NCBI RefSeq assembly: GCF_030605225.1
Contig: NZ_JAUWAV010000009.1
Location: 1-64,000, forward strand
DNA length: 64,000 nucleotides
Direction: 5' to 3'
Source: Geoalkalibacter sp.
GTDB lineage: Bacteria > Desulfobacterota > Desulfuromonadia > Desulfuromonadales > Geoalkalibacteraceae
In this document: positions 27,717-36,941 of the stretch, in pieces
Numbering within the stretch: the stretch's first letter is position 1
Layout: each line of letters starts with the position of its first letter
Program-made: the position numbers and the translations under genes
The notes under the pieces: model-generated
Told to the model about the DNA's origin: nothing
Databases searched by the model: none
What the model saw: only the letters and a program-made list of their open reading frames with translations

Positions 27717-28670
27717 ATGATTCTTCTGCCGCGCGGCAATCCCGTCAAGGAAAAACTCAATCCCGCCCGCGTCGATTTACCCGGAGCCCTGCGCAAGCTG
27801 CATGAGGGAAAATTTACCGGTTATTTGCGCTTTGACGGCGAGGGCGGGGTCGGTATTTTGATTTTCGAACGGGGCAAGCTGGTCAGTGCCCTGTTCGAGG
27901 AGCAGGCCGAGCGCCTGGTCGCCTACGACGCCATCGGGCGAATCTTTGAAATGTCGCAGCTCGGCAAGGCGACCCTCGACATCTACCAGATCTCACCGGA
28001 ACTGGCCCTGAGCATCCACGCCCTACTGCACGGCGAGGTGCTTTATCGCGGCCAGGAGCTCAAGCTCATCGACATCAAGGGGCTTTTGGGACGTATCCGC
28101 GAAGAGCGGCTCAACGGTTGCCTGCGCATTTATGCCGGGTCGCGCATCGCATTGATCTTTTATGATCGGGGCAACGCGCTGGGGTTTTTTCACGATGGCG
28201 CGACGGACATCGAAACGACCGCCGATGTGTCCATGTCCATCGCGCGGTTGCCCGGCGCCAAGATCGATCTGCTCGCCACGGCCGGTTTCGACGACCTACA
28301 TCTGGCCGACCTTCAAGCCTCGGCCGATCTGGCAGCCCTCTGGCAGCGCGCCCGCAAGCAGGTGCAGGAACGCCGTCGCCTGCAGGAAGCCGAAGAGGGG
28401 CGCGCCCTGGAGGAGCGCGAGACCCTGCGTCGCAGGCAGGTTCTGGAATTTCTCCGCGACAGCGCGACGCGCCATCTGGGCAAGGTCGGCGGCTCTCTGG
28501 CGGACAAGGAATTCGACAAGGCCGTCAGCGCCAGCGCTCAGATCACCGAGGCCACCCTGGTTAACTTTTATGTAGGCCTCGGCAAGGCCGCGCGCCTTTT
28601 GGCCGGGGCCTCGGCGGTCACGCGCATGCTCGAAGAGATGAAGTCCGGGGTCAAGCCACTTCTCAAATAA
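27717..28670 (+). CDS. DUF4388/PATAN-like protein with two repeats
   Basis: I recognise only the fold type. Residues 15-100 (LPGALRKLHEGKFTGYLRF, LIFERGKLVSALFEE) and 110-200 (IKGLLGRIREERLNGCLRI, LIFYDRGNALGFFHDG) are two versions of one module, similar to DUF4388/PATAN domains found in bacterial signalling proteins. A charged helix near 215-260 and a helical C-terminus follow. There is no catalytic motif and no membrane segment. The ATG at 27717 follows GGAG by 11 bases and lies downstream of a promoter candidate. The next gene, a seven-helix membrane protein, starts 22 bases later. Confidence 0.6.
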   Translation: MILLPRGNPVKEKLNPARVDLPGALRKLHEGKFTGYLRFDGEGGVGILIFERGKLVSALFEEQAERLVAYDAIGRIFEMSQLGKATLDIYQISPELALSIHALLHGEVLYRGQELKLIDIKGLLGRIREERLNGCLRIYAGSRIALIFYDRGNALGFFHDGATDIETTADVSMSIARLPGAKIDLLATAGFDDLHLADLQASADLAALWQRARKQVQERRRLQEAEEGRALEERETLRRRQVLEFLRDSATRHLGKVGGSLADKEFDKAVSASAQITEATLVNFYVGLGKAARLLAGASAVTRMLEEMKSGVKPLLK

Positions 28671-28692
28671 AGCAGCCGAAGGAATTGCGTTC

Positions 28693-29379
28693 ATGAATCT
28701 GAGTCTTGTGCAGGTCGGTTTCTGGTTGATCGCCGGAGCGGTTTCCTTTTATTTCAGCCTCAACAACGCCCGCGTCTGGACCAGCATCTGCCTGGGGTTT
28801 TTCCTGATTCTGGTCGGCGAGATCATTCCCACCGCCTTGCCTTTTCTGCCGGGCCTCGATATTCCGCAGGTGCGGGCCATGGGGTCGATCATCGGCACCA
28901 TCGCCATCATGGTCATGACCCACGGCTTCATGGAATATTATGTGTTTTCCCGCACCCTGGAGCTGGAGGGCAGGAGGCGATTCGTTTATCTGGGCACGCT
29001 GCTGGTCATCGCGGGATCCCTGGGTTTCGTGCTCGTCAATCCCCCTCCCTCGAGCCGCACCCTGGAGATCATCCATATCATCGCCAACGCCAACTGGGTG
29101 TTTCTCTCCATCATCAACATCGACATGATCCGCAAAATCTACCTCAACATCAAGGAGACGCCCATCGCTCAGGGTTTTCTCGCCTTCATGGCGGTCTTCG
29201 TGTTCATCTTTCTGTGGAAGGGGTCGCTGCTCTACATGCAGGTCTATGACCTGCACAGCCTGGCGGCGGACTATCCGCTACGCTTTCAGCTTTCGCAATT
29301 CTGCGCTAATCTGGGCAACGTGCTCGCCAGTCTTTGCGTCGGCGCGACCTTTCTCTATCTGGCACGCTTGCTGCGCTGA
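28693..29379 (+). CDS. Seven-helix membrane protein of unknown function
   Basis: This 228-aa integral membrane protein has seven hydrophobic segments (about 5-22, 32-52, 65-85, 100-118, 125-145, 158-178 and 205-225). Charged residues sit in short loops (RTLELEGRRR, DMIRKIYLNIKETP). I do not recognise the family; the topology recalls bacterial seven-helix sensory modules. GAAGGAATTGCGTTC precedes the ATG. It follows the DUF4388-like gene by 22 bases, and a strong terminator ends the pair, so the two probably act together. Confidence 0.65.
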   Translation: MNLSLVQVGFWLIAGAVSFYFSLNNARVWTSICLGFFLILVGEIIPTALPFLPGLDIPQVRAMGSIIGTIAIMVMTHGFMEYYVFSRTLELEGRRRFVYLGTLLVIAGSLGFVLVNPPPSSRTLEIIHIIANANWVFLSIINIDMIRKIYLNIKETPIAQGFLAFMAVFVFIFLWKGSLLYMQVYDLHSLAADYPLRFQLSQFCANLGNVLASLCVGATFLYLARLLR

Positions 29380-29402
29380 GAAGCTGCGGGATCAAGGCAA
29401 GG

Positions 29403-29438
29403 AAAAAGCCGCTGCCCCAGGGGGCAAGCGGCTTTTTT
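29403..29438. terminator. Bidirectional terminator
   Basis: A long interrupted stem (GCCGCT with AGCGGC outside, GCCCC with GGGGC inside) is flanked by AAAAA and TTTTTT. It ends the membrane-protein gene and faces the small zinc-ribbon gene on the minus strand. Confidence 0.88.
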
Positions 29439-29466
29439 CATCGAGGGGCGTCGGCGGCGGAGAGAA

Positions 29467-29682
29467 TCAGGCGCGATTGCCGCGGCTTTTGAGCTCGTGG
29501 CCGCAGCGGCTGCAGAACATCTTGATCAAGGTGCCTTCTCGGTCGGGCTGCGCGCGGGTTTTCCTGGCGCTGCTCGCCGATTCGTCGTCCTTGCCGATGT
29601 TGCGCGAGGTCGGCGTTGCCAATCCTTCGCGATGCTCCATGCCGAAGCAGTTGGGACAGGTGACCTGGTCGCGGGCTTTCAT
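29467..29682 (-). CDS. Small zinc-ribbon protein
   Basis: This 71-aa protein contains CPNC near residue 9 and FCSRCGHE near residue 57, the two knuckles of a four-cysteine zinc ribbon, separated by a basic, Ser/Arg-rich middle. Function is unknown; such proteins often bind nucleic acid. GAGGAG lies five bases before the ATG at 29682, which I prefer to an in-frame ATG at 29694. It is a single gene facing a terminator. Confidence 0.65.
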   Translation of the reverse strand: MKARDQVTCPNCFGMEHREGLATPTSRNIGKDDESASSARKTRAQPDREGTLIKMFCSRCGHELKSRGNRA

Positions 29683-29775
29683 AGGACTCCTCAAGTTAAA
29701 AAATATTATGGTCTTTTAACAAAAAAGGAAGAAAAAGTAAAGAAAATCATGGATCTATGCGGTCGGCTTTTTCCG

Positions 29776-29805
29776 TTGCCGGGTCTCTGAGCGCTATGCT
29801 ATAAA
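29776..29805 (+). promoter_or_regulatory. Candidate nadC promoter
   Basis: TTGCCG (29776-29781), an 18-base spacer and TATAAA (29800-29805) with TGC before it; the start would fall about 27 bases before the nadC ATG. The -10 context TGCTATAAA recurs in front of the ABC-F gene. Confidence 0.6.
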
Positions 29806-29838
29806 AAACTGTTTTCATAAAACTTTCAGGGGTTTTTC

Positions 29839-30660
29839 ATGTTTGAGATCGAGCGCATCATCCGTACCGCCCTTCTTGAGGATATCGGCGCGGGCGATCT
29901 GACCACCGAGGCCACCATCGCCGCGGGAACCCAGGCGGCGGCGCGTCTGGTCGCCAAGGAGGCGTTCACCCTGGCGGGCATCGAGGTGGCGCGTCAGGTT
30001 TTTGCGACCGTCGATCCGCGGATCAGCTTTGTCGCGCGCAAAAGCGACGGCCAGGCGGTGCTTAAGGGCGAACTTTTGGCCGAGATGCAGGGGGATGCGG
30101 CATCCCTGCTCAAGGGGGAACGGGTCGCCCTCAATCTCCTGCAGCGCATGAGCGGCGTGGCCACCCTGACCGCGCGTTTCGTCGCGGCGGTGAGCGGCAC
30201 CCGGGCCCAGATCGTCGATACCCGAAAAACCACTCCCGGTCTGCGTATCCTTGAAAAATACGCGGTACGCATGGGCGGGGGGCGCAATCACCGCTACGCG
30301 CTCTACGACGGCGTGCTCATCAAGGAAAATCATATCGCCGCGGCCGGCGGCATCGGCCCGGCAGTCGAGCGGGCGCGCCTTCGGCTGTCCCACATCCACA
30401 AGATCGAAATCGAAACGCGCAACCTCGACGAGGTTCGGCAGGCCCTTGCCGCCGGGGTCGATGTGATTCTTCTCGACAACATGGAGCCCGCCGGGCTGCG
30501 CGAAGCCGTGACACTCGTCGCCGGGCGCGCGGTCACCGAAGCCTCGGGCGGCGTCAGCCTGGAGAGCGTGCGCGCCATCGCCGAGAGCGGCGTCGATCTG
30601 ATTTCCGTGGGAGCCTTGACCCACTCCTATCGGGCGGTGGATATTTCCATGCTGTTCTGA
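29839..30660 (+). CDS. nadC: Nicotinate-nucleotide pyrophosphorylase (quinolinate phosphoribosyltransferase)
   Basis: NadC converts quinolinate and PRPP to nicotinate mononucleotide, the third step of de novo NAD synthesis. The 273-aa sequence has LLEDIGAGDLTTEATI at the start, NLLQRMSGVAT, and the substrate-binding block DTRKTTPGLR, KYAVRMGGGRNHRYAL, LIKENHI. The C-terminal barrel has LLDNMEP and SGGV. AGGGG precedes the ATG at 29839. Three cofactor genes follow in line (nadC, birA, coaX), a compact vitamin/cofactor unit. Confidence 0.96.
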   Translation: MFEIERIIRTALLEDIGAGDLTTEATIAAGTQAAARLVAKEAFTLAGIEVARQVFATVDPRISFVARKSDGQAVLKGELLAEMQGDAASLLKGERVALNLLQRMSGVATLTARFVAAVSGTRAQIVDTRKTTPGLRILEKYAVRMGGGRNHRYALYDGVLIKENHIAAAGGIGPAVERARLRLSHIHKIEIETRNLDEVRQALAAGVDVILLDNMEPAGLREAVTLVAGRAVTEASGGVSLESVRAIAESGVDLISVGALTHSYRAVDISMLF

Positions 30661-30711
30661 GGGCGCGGACATGGTATTGCGCCCTTGGCCCTTTTTTCCT
30701 TTCGAGTCTTC

Positions 30712-31704
30712 ATGACGAGCGCCCCGCAAAATTCCCAGGACCGTCTTCTCTCCTTGTTGCGTGAGCAGGCCGGGGCTTGGATTTCCGGTGAGGAGCTGAG
30801 CCGGCGGCTGGGGGTTTCGCGCACCGCCGTGTGGAAGCAGATACGCGCCTTGCGGCGGCGCAACTGCCGGATTGAAGCCGCGGCGGCGCGCGGTTACCGT
30901 TTGCTGGAGATGCCCGATCTGGTGACGCCGGGAGAAATCCTGCCCGGGTTGCAGACCCGCTTGGTGGGGCGAGAACTGGTGTTCTTCGCTGAAACCGACT
31001 CGACCAACGTCCAGGCGCAGCGTCTGGGGGAAGAGGGGGCGCCCGACGGCACGGTGGTGGTGGCTGACGCGCAGAGTGCCGGCAAGGGGCGTCTGGGGCG
31101 GCGCTGGCATTCCCCGCCGGGCGTCAATCTGCATCTCTCGGTGCTGCTGCGGCCCGCCGTGCCGCCGCAGCGCGCGCCCCAGCTCAGTTTTGTCGCCGCC
31201 CTGGCCGTGGCGCGCGCGATCAGCGAGTATTCCGGGGTGGCGGTGGAGGTCAAATGGCCCAACGACCTGCTGCTCGATGGTCGCAAGGTCGCCGGGCTGC
31301 TCAGCGAGATGAACGCCGAGAGCGAGCGCATTCATTATGTGGTGCTGGGCATGGGCATCAACGTCAACATGGATGCCGACCAGTTTCCCGACGATCTGCG
31401 CTATCCCGCCACCTCCCTCAAACTGGCGACCGGCCGCGGCTGGCCGCGCGCTTCCCTGGCGCGACTGCTGTTGCGACACCTCGACCAGCTCTACGCACAG
31501 TTTCTCGGGGAAGGCTTCGCCCCCATCGCCCGCCAGTGGGAATTGCTCTGCGCCTGGCGGGGGCGCCGGATCGAGGTGGATCGCGGCGGCGATCGGGTCC
31601 AGGGCCTGTTCGCCGGGATCGACGAGCAAGGCGCCTTGCTTCTTGACCAGGGAGCGGGGGAACCCCTCAGAATTTACGCGGGCGACGTGCGCCCCCTGGC
31701 CTAG
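30712..31704 (+). CDS. birA: Bifunctional biotin operon repressor / biotin-protein ligase
   Basis: This protein has 330 aa. The N-terminal winged helix (about 5-65; [26 protein letters not shown]) suggests it also acts as a biotin-responsive repressor. The ligase domain (about 75-260) has ETDSTN, the biotinyl-AMP loop [10 protein letters not shown] and KWPNDLLL. The C-terminal SH3-like domain (about 280-330) follows. It attaches biotin to carboxylase carrier proteins. The ATG at 30712 matches the family start. The ribosome site is weak, consistent with coupling to nadC 51 bases upstream. Confidence 0.94.
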   Translation: MTSAPQNSQDRLLSLLREQAGAWISGEELSRRLGVSRTAVWKQIRALRRRNCRIEAAAARGYRLLEMPDLVTPGEILPGLQTRLVGRELVFFAETDSTNVQAQRLGEEGAPDGTVVVADAQSAGKGRLGRRWHSPPGVNLHLSVLLRPAVPPQRAPQLSFVAALAVARAISEYSGVAVEVKWPNDLLLDGRKVAGLLSEMNAESERIHYVVLGMGINVNMDADQFPDDLRYPATSLKLATGRGWPRASLARLLLRHLDQLYAQFLGEGFAPIARQWELLCAWRGRRIEVDRGGDRVQGLFAGIDEQGALLLDQGAGEPLRIYAGDVRPLA

Positions 31705-31750
31705 GGATTTTTCCGACAACCGAAAACCTTCAACCGACGACAGAATTTTT

Positions 31751-32524
31751 ATGCTTCTTGCCATCGACATCGGCAACACCAACACGGTTCTGGGGCTCTA
31801 CGACGGCAGTCGTCTGACGCGCAGCTGGCGCATCAACACGGACAAGGCGCGCACCGTCGATGAGTACGCCATCGTCATTCACGACCTGTTTCGCCTTTCC
31901 GACATTCATTTTCGCGACATTCACGACGTCATCCTGTCCTGCGTGGTGCCTCCCTTGCTGTTTACCTTCGAGCAGCTCTGTCGCCAGTATTTCGGCAAAA
32001 AACCGCAGATCGTCGGGCCGGGCATCAAGACCGGCATGCCGATTCATTACGACAACCCCAAGGAAGTCGGCGCCGATCGCATCGTCAACGCGGTGGCGGC
32101 CTACGAGCGTTACCATCGCAGCCTGATCATCGTCGATTTCGGCACCGCCACCACCTTTGATTTCATCTCGGCGCGCGGCGAGTACCAGGGCGGAGCCATC
32201 GCGCCGGGCGTGGGGATTTCCGCCGAGGCCCTCTTCGAGCGAGCAAGCAAGCTGCCGCGGGTGGAAATCGCCCGGCCCGCCCAGGTGATCGCCAAGACCA
32301 CCGTCGCCAGCATGCAGGCGGGCATTTTCTTCGGCTACGTGGGCCTGGTCGACGGCATCGTCAGCCGCATGAAGAGCGAATCCCGGGAAGAGCCCCTGGT
32401 GGTCGCCACCGGCGGCCTGGCGGCGCTGATCGCGGAGAGCTCCAAGACCATCGACGAGGTCGCCCCGGATTTGACCCTGGAGGGCCTGCGCATCATTCAC
32501 GGCCGTAACCGCGGCGCTTTTTGA
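31751..32524 (+). CDS. coaX: Type III pantothenate kinase
   Basis: CoaX phosphorylates pantothenate in the first step of CoA synthesis. Unlike CoaA it is not inhibited by CoA, and it belongs to the ASKHA superfamily. The 257-aa protein starts [15 protein letters not shown], with PHOSPHATE-type motif [10 protein letters not shown], substrate region [15 protein letters not shown], and adenosine motif [13 protein letters not shown]. The ATG is at 31751, 46 bases after birA; birA and coaX are adjacent in many bacteria. The stop codon overlaps a promoter -35 for the next gene. Confidence 0.95.
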   Translation: MLLAIDIGNTNTVLGLYDGSRLTRSWRINTDKARTVDEYAIVIHDLFRLSDIHFRDIHDVILSCVVPPLLFTFEQLCRQYFGKKPQIVGPGIKTGMPIHYDNPKEVGADRIVNAVAAYERYHRSLIIVDFGTATTFDFISARGEYQGGAIAPGVGISAEALFERASKLPRVEIARPAQVIAKTTVASMQAGIFFGYVGLVDGIVSRMKSESREEPLVVATGGLAALIAESSKTIDEVAPDLTLEGLRIIHGRNRGAF

Positions 32525-32549
32525 CAGCCTGCCCGGCCGGTGCTAGACT
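32521..32549 (+). promoter_or_regulatory. Strong promoter of the EF-G paralogue overlapping the coaX stop codon
   Basis: TTGACA (32521-32526) includes the coaX stop codon TGA. After 17 bases comes TAGACT (32544-32549), with TGC just upstream. The predicted start near 32556 leaves a leader of about 147 bases before the EF-G gene. Confidence 0.75.
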
Positions 32550-32702
32550 TGTCCGGTCTTTTGAGAAATCCCAATTATTTCAGGGAGGTGACGGAACTCA
32601 GCGAAGTTGTGCCCTGGTCAGGGTGATCCGGCCCGGATGTCTTTTCCAACAAGGTTGTCATGCGACACAAGGTCGCCACGCAATGGAGTGAAAGGAGAAA
32701 CC

Positions 32703-34781
32703 ATGGGAAAGTACGACACCACGAAGATCAGAAACCTGGGAATTGTCGCTCACGGCGGGGCGGGTAAGACCTCGCTGGTCGAGGCGATCCTCTTCGACAC
32801 GGGCATGGTCGATCGTCTCGGTCGGGTCGATGATGGAACCTCGAACATGGATTTCGAGCCCGAGGAGATCAAGCGCGGCATTACCCTGAGTTCAAGTCTT
32901 CATCACTGCGAATGGCAAGGTCACAGCCTGCACATCGTCGATACTCCCGGTTTTTCCAATTTTCTGCATGATACCCGCAACTGCCTGCGCATTCTCGGCG
33001 GCGCCGTGGTGATCGTCTCGGCGATTTCCGGCGTCAAGGCCCAGACCCAGAAAATCTGGGAATGGTGCGAGGAGTTCGAGGTGCCGCGCATCGCCTTTGT
33101 CAACAAGATGGACCGCGAGCGCGCCAATTTTCTGCGTGCCGTGGATGACATGGCCAAATCCCTGGGCAACCGCCCGGTGGTGGTGGTCATGCCCATCGGC
33201 GCCGAGTCCGAGTTCCGCGGCATCATCGATCTGGTGCGCATGAAGGCGCGCATTTTCCAGTTCGACGAGAAGGGCACCTACGAGGAAGGCGAAATTCCCG
33301 CCGACTATCTGGAGGAGGCGCGGCGTCTGCGCGCCCTGCTGCTTGAAGCGGTGGCCGACGCCGACGACGAGTTGATGGAGAAATATCTCGAAAGCGAAAC
33401 GCTCAGCGAAGCCGAAATCCTGCGCGGCCTGCGCGAAGGCACCCTGACCGGCACCTTCACGCCGGTGCTGTGCGGCAGCGCCACGGCGAATATCGGTATC
33501 CGCCAACTGCTCGACTACATCGTCTATTGCCTGCCCTCGCCCATCGACAAGGGCGAGCAGCACGGCAAGCATCCCGTGACCGGCGCCGACGAAGTGCGCC
33601 AGCCCAGTGAAGAGGGGCCGTTTTCCGCCATGGTCTTCAAGACCATCAGCGATCCCTATACGGGCAAGCTGACCCTGCTGCGGGTCTATTCGGGCAGCCT
33701 CAAGTCCGATTCCAGCGTCTACAACCCCAACAAGGACGTGACCGAGCGCGTCGGGCAGATCTTCGAAATGGAGGGCAAGAAGCAAAAGCCCATCCCTCTG
33801 GCCGTGGCCGGCGATATCGTCGCCATTCCCAAGCTCAAATCGACGAGCACCGGCGACACCCTGTGCGATGAGGCCAAGCCGATCATCTTCGAGAGTCCCA
33901 TGCCCCTGAAGCCGGTCATCAGCTTTGCCTTGCAGACCAAGAGCAAGGGCGATGAGGACAAGCTGAGCCTGGCGCTGCACAAGCTGATCGAGGAAGATCC
34001 CACCCTGCAGCTCAGCCGCGATGAGGACACGCGGGAGATGATCCTCTCCGGCATGGGTCAGGTGCACCTCGAGGTCGCCGTCGAGAAGCTCAAGCGCAAA
34101 TTTGGCGTGGAAGTTGAATTGAAGGAGCCCAAGGTGCCGTACCGCGAGACCATTTCCGGGCGCACCCGGGTGCAGGGCAAGTACAAGAAACAGTCCGGCG
34201 GCCGCGGTCAGTTCGGCGACGTGTGGATCGAAATGGAGCCCCTGCCGCGCGGCGGCGGCTATGAGTTCGTCGACAAGATCGTCGGCGGGGTGGTGCCGCG
34301 TCAGTATATTCCCGCCGTCGACAAGGGCATCCAGGAAGCCTCGCACCACGGCATTCTGGCAGGTTATCCGGTGGTCGATTTTCGCGTGGCCCTGGTCGAT
34401 GGTTCGCACCATAGCGTCGATTCGTCGGAGATGGCCTTCAAGGTGGCCGGATCGCTGGCGTTCAAAAAGGCGCTGGAGGCGTGCAAGCCGGTGCTGCTCG
34501 AGCCTTTGATGGTCATGGAAATCACGGTGCCCGATGACTGCATGGGCGATGTCATCGGCGATATGAACTCGCGGCGCGGCAAGGTGCTCGGCGTTGAGCC
34601 CAAGGCCGGCAGTCAGCTGATCCGGGTGCAGGTGCCCATGGCCGAGGTGTTGCGTTATGCGCCGGAACTGCGTTCCATGACCTCGGATCGCGGCATGTTC
34701 ACCATGGAGTTCAGTCACTACGAAGAGGTGCCGCCGCATCTCACCGCGCGGCTGCTTGCCGAGCTGAAAAAAGCCGAGTAG
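32703..34781 (+). CDS. Elongation factor G paralogue (EF-G2/FusA2 type)
   Basis: This translational GTPase of 692 aa has the five-domain EF-G order. The G domain has a P-loop AHGGAGKTS, switch region RGITL, DTPGF and NKMD. Domain IV has YKKQSGGRGQFGDVW and the C-terminal domain has RRGKVLG. The P-loop differs from the AHxDAGKTT of canonical EF-G and is typical of the second EF-G class found beside the main one. GGAG lies before the ATG at 32703. Canonical fusA normally sits in the str operon, so this copy is likely specialised (for example in ribosome recycling); that is inference. Confidence 0.9.
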   Translation: MGKYDTTKIRNLGIVAHGGAGKTSLVEAILFDTGMVDRLGRVDDGTSNMDFEPEEIKRGITLSSSLHHCEWQGHSLHIVDTPGFSNFLHDTRNCLRILGGAVVIVSAISGVKAQTQKIWEWCEEFEVPRIAFVNKMDRERANFLRAVDDMAKSLGNRPVVVVMPIGAESEFRGIIDLVRMKARIFQFDEKGTYEEGEIPADYLEEARRLRALLLEAVADADDELMEKYLESETLSEAEILRGLREGTLTGTFTPVLCGSATANIGIRQLLDYIVYCLPSPIDKGEQHGKHPVTGADEVRQPSEEGPFSAMVFKTISDPYTGKLTLLRVYSGSLKSDSSVYNPNKDVTERVGQIFEMEGKKQKPIPLAVAGDIVAIPKLKSTSTGDTLCDEAKPIIFESPMPLKPVISFALQTKSKGDEDKLSLALHKLIEEDPTLQLSRDEDTREMILSGMGQVHLEVAVEKLKRKFGVEVELKEPKVPYRETISGRTRVQGKYKKQSGGRGQFGDVWIEMEPLPRGGGYEFVDKIVGGVVPRQYIPAVDKGIQEASHHGILAGYPVVDFRVALVDGSHHSVDSSEMAFKVAGSLAFKKALEACKPVLLEPLMVMEITVPDDCMGDVIGDMNSRRGKVLGVEPKAGSQLIRVQVPMAEVLRYAPELRSMTSDRGMFTMEFSHYEEVPPHLTARLLAELKKAE

Positions 34782-34830
34782 CCGGCCGCAAATTGTCACT
34801 TTTCGCAAGGAACCAGGAGGACCGATCAGG

Positions 34831-35856
34831 ATGGCCGACAAGGACGATCTGAAAATCGACATCGAAGAGGAGGAAAATCCCTCCGATGAGGCGATGGCCG
34901 TCGGGGGAGGCGACCCCGGTCGGACCGATGGGTCGAGCCAGCCGATCGAGCCGGGGAGAAAAGGGGCCTCGCAACGGCTGTTGCTGTTGCTGATCCTGTT
35001 GCTGCTGGTCGTGGTCGGAGCGGCTGCCTGGGTTTATTTCAGCGGCACCCAGGCGCCCGCTCCGCCGCCTCGGGCCGGCGGCGTGGTGCCGACGCAAAGC
35101 AAGACCCTGCCCGTGCCGGCACGCGACGCGACGGGCGAGGCACCGGCGACGCCGCCGGTGGAAAAACCCACCATGGCGGCCGCGGCCGAGGAAAAAACCG
35201 CGCCCGCGTCGGCGGCGGACGAGAAGAAAACCGACGCTGCGCAGCCCGCGACCTCCTTGCCCGTGGTTGCGACCCCGGCGCCTGTACCGGCAGCGCCGAC
35301 TCCTGCTCCGGTCGCGCGGGAGGCCGCGCCCGAGGCATCCGCACCGCCTGTCGCCGAAGTCGCGGCGACTCCGCCGGTCGCGGTTTCCACCGCGGCGCCG
35401 CCCGCCGGTCGCTTCACGGTTCAGGTCGGTGCCTTTGCGACGGAACCGGTGATCGCGCAAACCCAGGCCAAGATTCGTGGCCTTGGTTACGAACCGCGCA
35501 TGCGTCAGATCCAGACCCGAGGCGAAATGTGGCGCCTGCGCGTGGGTACCTTCTTCCCCAGTCAGGGCGAGGCCAAAATGGGCGAAATCCGCCTCCAGGG
35601 CGGAGAGCCGTTTTTTCTCATGGACGGCGATCTCATGGTGGTCTATGCCGGTTCCTTCCAGAGCCGCGAGCGTGCCGCCCAGCTTGCCCGGCGCTTGCGG
35701 GCGGTCGGCATTCACGTGGCCGAGGAGCGGGTCGGCGGACAGGTGCCTCTCACCCTGGTGCGCTTCGGTGACTTCCTGACCCGCGCGGAGGCCGAGCAGG
35801 CCGCCGCCGCCGCCAAAGCCAAGGGGATGGAGGCGCAGATCATCAAGCTTCGCTGA
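34831..35856 (+). CDS. Inner-membrane protein with two SPOR domains
   Basis: This 341-aa protein has an acidic cytoplasmic N-terminus (1-47), one membrane helix (about 49-70), a long Ala/Pro-rich periplasmic linker (about 75-190), and two SPOR-type peptidoglycan-binding repeats (about 192-262 and 268-341). The first begins FTVQVGAFATEPV. SPOR domains bind denuded glycan strands at the division site, so a septal function is likely. CAGGAGG precedes the ATG. It follows the EF-G paralogue by 49 bases. Confidence 0.85.
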   Translation: MADKDDLKIDIEEEENPSDEAMAVGGGDPGRTDGSSQPIEPGRKGASQRLLLLLILLLLVVVGAAAWVYFSGTQAPAPPPRAGGVVPTQSKTLPVPARDATGEAPATPPVEKPTMAAAAEEKTAPASAADEKKTDAAQPATSLPVVATPAPVPAAPTPAPVAREAAPEASAPPVAEVAATPPVAVSTAAPPAGRFTVQVGAFATEPVIAQTQAKIRGLGYEPRMRQIQTRGEMWRLRVGTFFPSQGEAKMGEIRLQGGEPFFLMDGDLMVVYAGSFQSRERAAQLARRLRAVGIHVAEERVGGQVPLTLVRFGDFLTRAEAEQAAAAAKAKGMEAQIIKLR

Positions 35857-35876
35857 TCTGCATCGGTACACCAGGC

Positions 35877-36911
35877 ATGACCGAGTCCTCCTTGCCCCGG
35901 CGCATACGGATTTCCCCTGCGGTTGCCCGGATTCTCGCCGAGGATGCCCCCCACTCGGTGCGGCTCGATGCCGCTCGGGGGGCGTTGCCCCTGGGCGGCC
36001 GCGACCTACTGACGGTGCTGATGTTTTTGCACCGGCGCCCCGACGAGGACCTTCGGCGGGAGGCCCTGCGGACCCTGCGCTCCCTGCCCGGCAGCCTGCT
36101 GCGCGAGGTCATCGACGATCCCCAGACTCCGGAGCAACTGCTGCATCTGATCGCCCGCGCCCGTCTCGGCGATGCGGAGATCATCTCCGCCGTGATCGCC
36201 AATCCGGCGACGGCCGATGCAACCTTGCTGGGCATTGCTCGTCAGGGCGACGGGGCGGCGATCCAATGCCTGGCGCAAAATGCCCGGCGCCTCGCGGCTT
36301 GCCCGGAGATCGCCGCGGCCATAGCCTCCAACCCCAAGGCCGATCCTTCCCTGCGCCGGCATTTGGCGGTTGAGACCGCCGACGAATCGCCGGTTCCTGC
36401 CTCGGTCGATGTGTCGGCCACCGAGCCGTCTTTGACGCAGGAGGACGAAGAGATCGCCGATGTGGAGAACGGCGAGGCGCAAGAGGACGAAATCAATCCG
36501 TCCAAGTACCAGCTGTCCCTGGAGATGCCGGTGGCCGAAAAGATCAAGATGGCCCTGACCGGCGACAAGGAATGGCGCACCATTCTCTTGCGGGACTCGA
36601 ACAAGCTGGTGTGCGGGGCGGTGCTCAAGAATCCGCGCATCACGGATGGCGAGGTGCTGGCCGTGGCGCGCAACCGCAGCTCCAACGATGAACTCATCCG
36701 CCTGATCCTGCTCAACATCGAGTGGATCAAGGTGCCTGAAATCCGCAAAGCCCTGGTGGTGCATCCCCGCACTCCGCTGCCCAAGGCCCTGCGCTTCCTC
36801 ACGGGCTTGTCGGAAAAGGAATTGAAACACCTGGCCAAAAGCCGTAATGTGTCCCAGGTCATCGCCAACAGCGCCCGGCGCATGCTGATGGCCAAGGAAA
36901 AAAAGAGCTAG
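35877..36911 (+). CDS. Helical-repeat protein of unknown function
   Basis: This 344-aa soluble protein has two blocks of short helical repeats (about 40-160 and 225-340), split by an acidic linker (about 165-215; QEDEEIADVENGEAQEDE). The repeats carry a consensus like I..NP.T.D..LL.IAR (IISAVIANPATADATLLGIAR, VCGAVLKNPRITDGEVLAVAR), similar to leucine-rich variant or HEAT-like folds. I know no function. It begins 20 bases after the SPOR gene, and the ATG at 35877 has a modest AGG site. Confidence 0.65.
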   Translation: MTESSLPRRIRISPAVARILAEDAPHSVRLDAARGALPLGGRDLLTVLMFLHRRPDEDLRREALRTLRSLPGSLLREVIDDPQTPEQLLHLIARARLGDAEIISAVIANPATADATLLGIARQGDGAAIQCLAQNARRLAACPEIAAAIASNPKADPSLRRHLAVETADESPVPASVDVSATEPSLTQEDEEIADVENGEAQEDEINPSKYQLSLEMPVAEKIKMALTGDKEWRTILLRDSNKLVCGAVLKNPRITDGEVLAVARNRSSNDELIRLILLNIEWIKVPEIRKALVVHPRTPLPKALRFLTGLSEKELKHLAKSRNVSQVIANSARRMLMAKEKKS

Positions 36912-36941
36912 CCGAAAACAATCTCTTCAGGAGTTTGCACG

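Noticed and set aside
29360-29375. Sigma-54-like sequence TGGCACGCTTGCTGCG
   Set aside because: Spacing fits, but it lies at the end of a coding sequence and is followed immediately by a terminator with no gene to drive.
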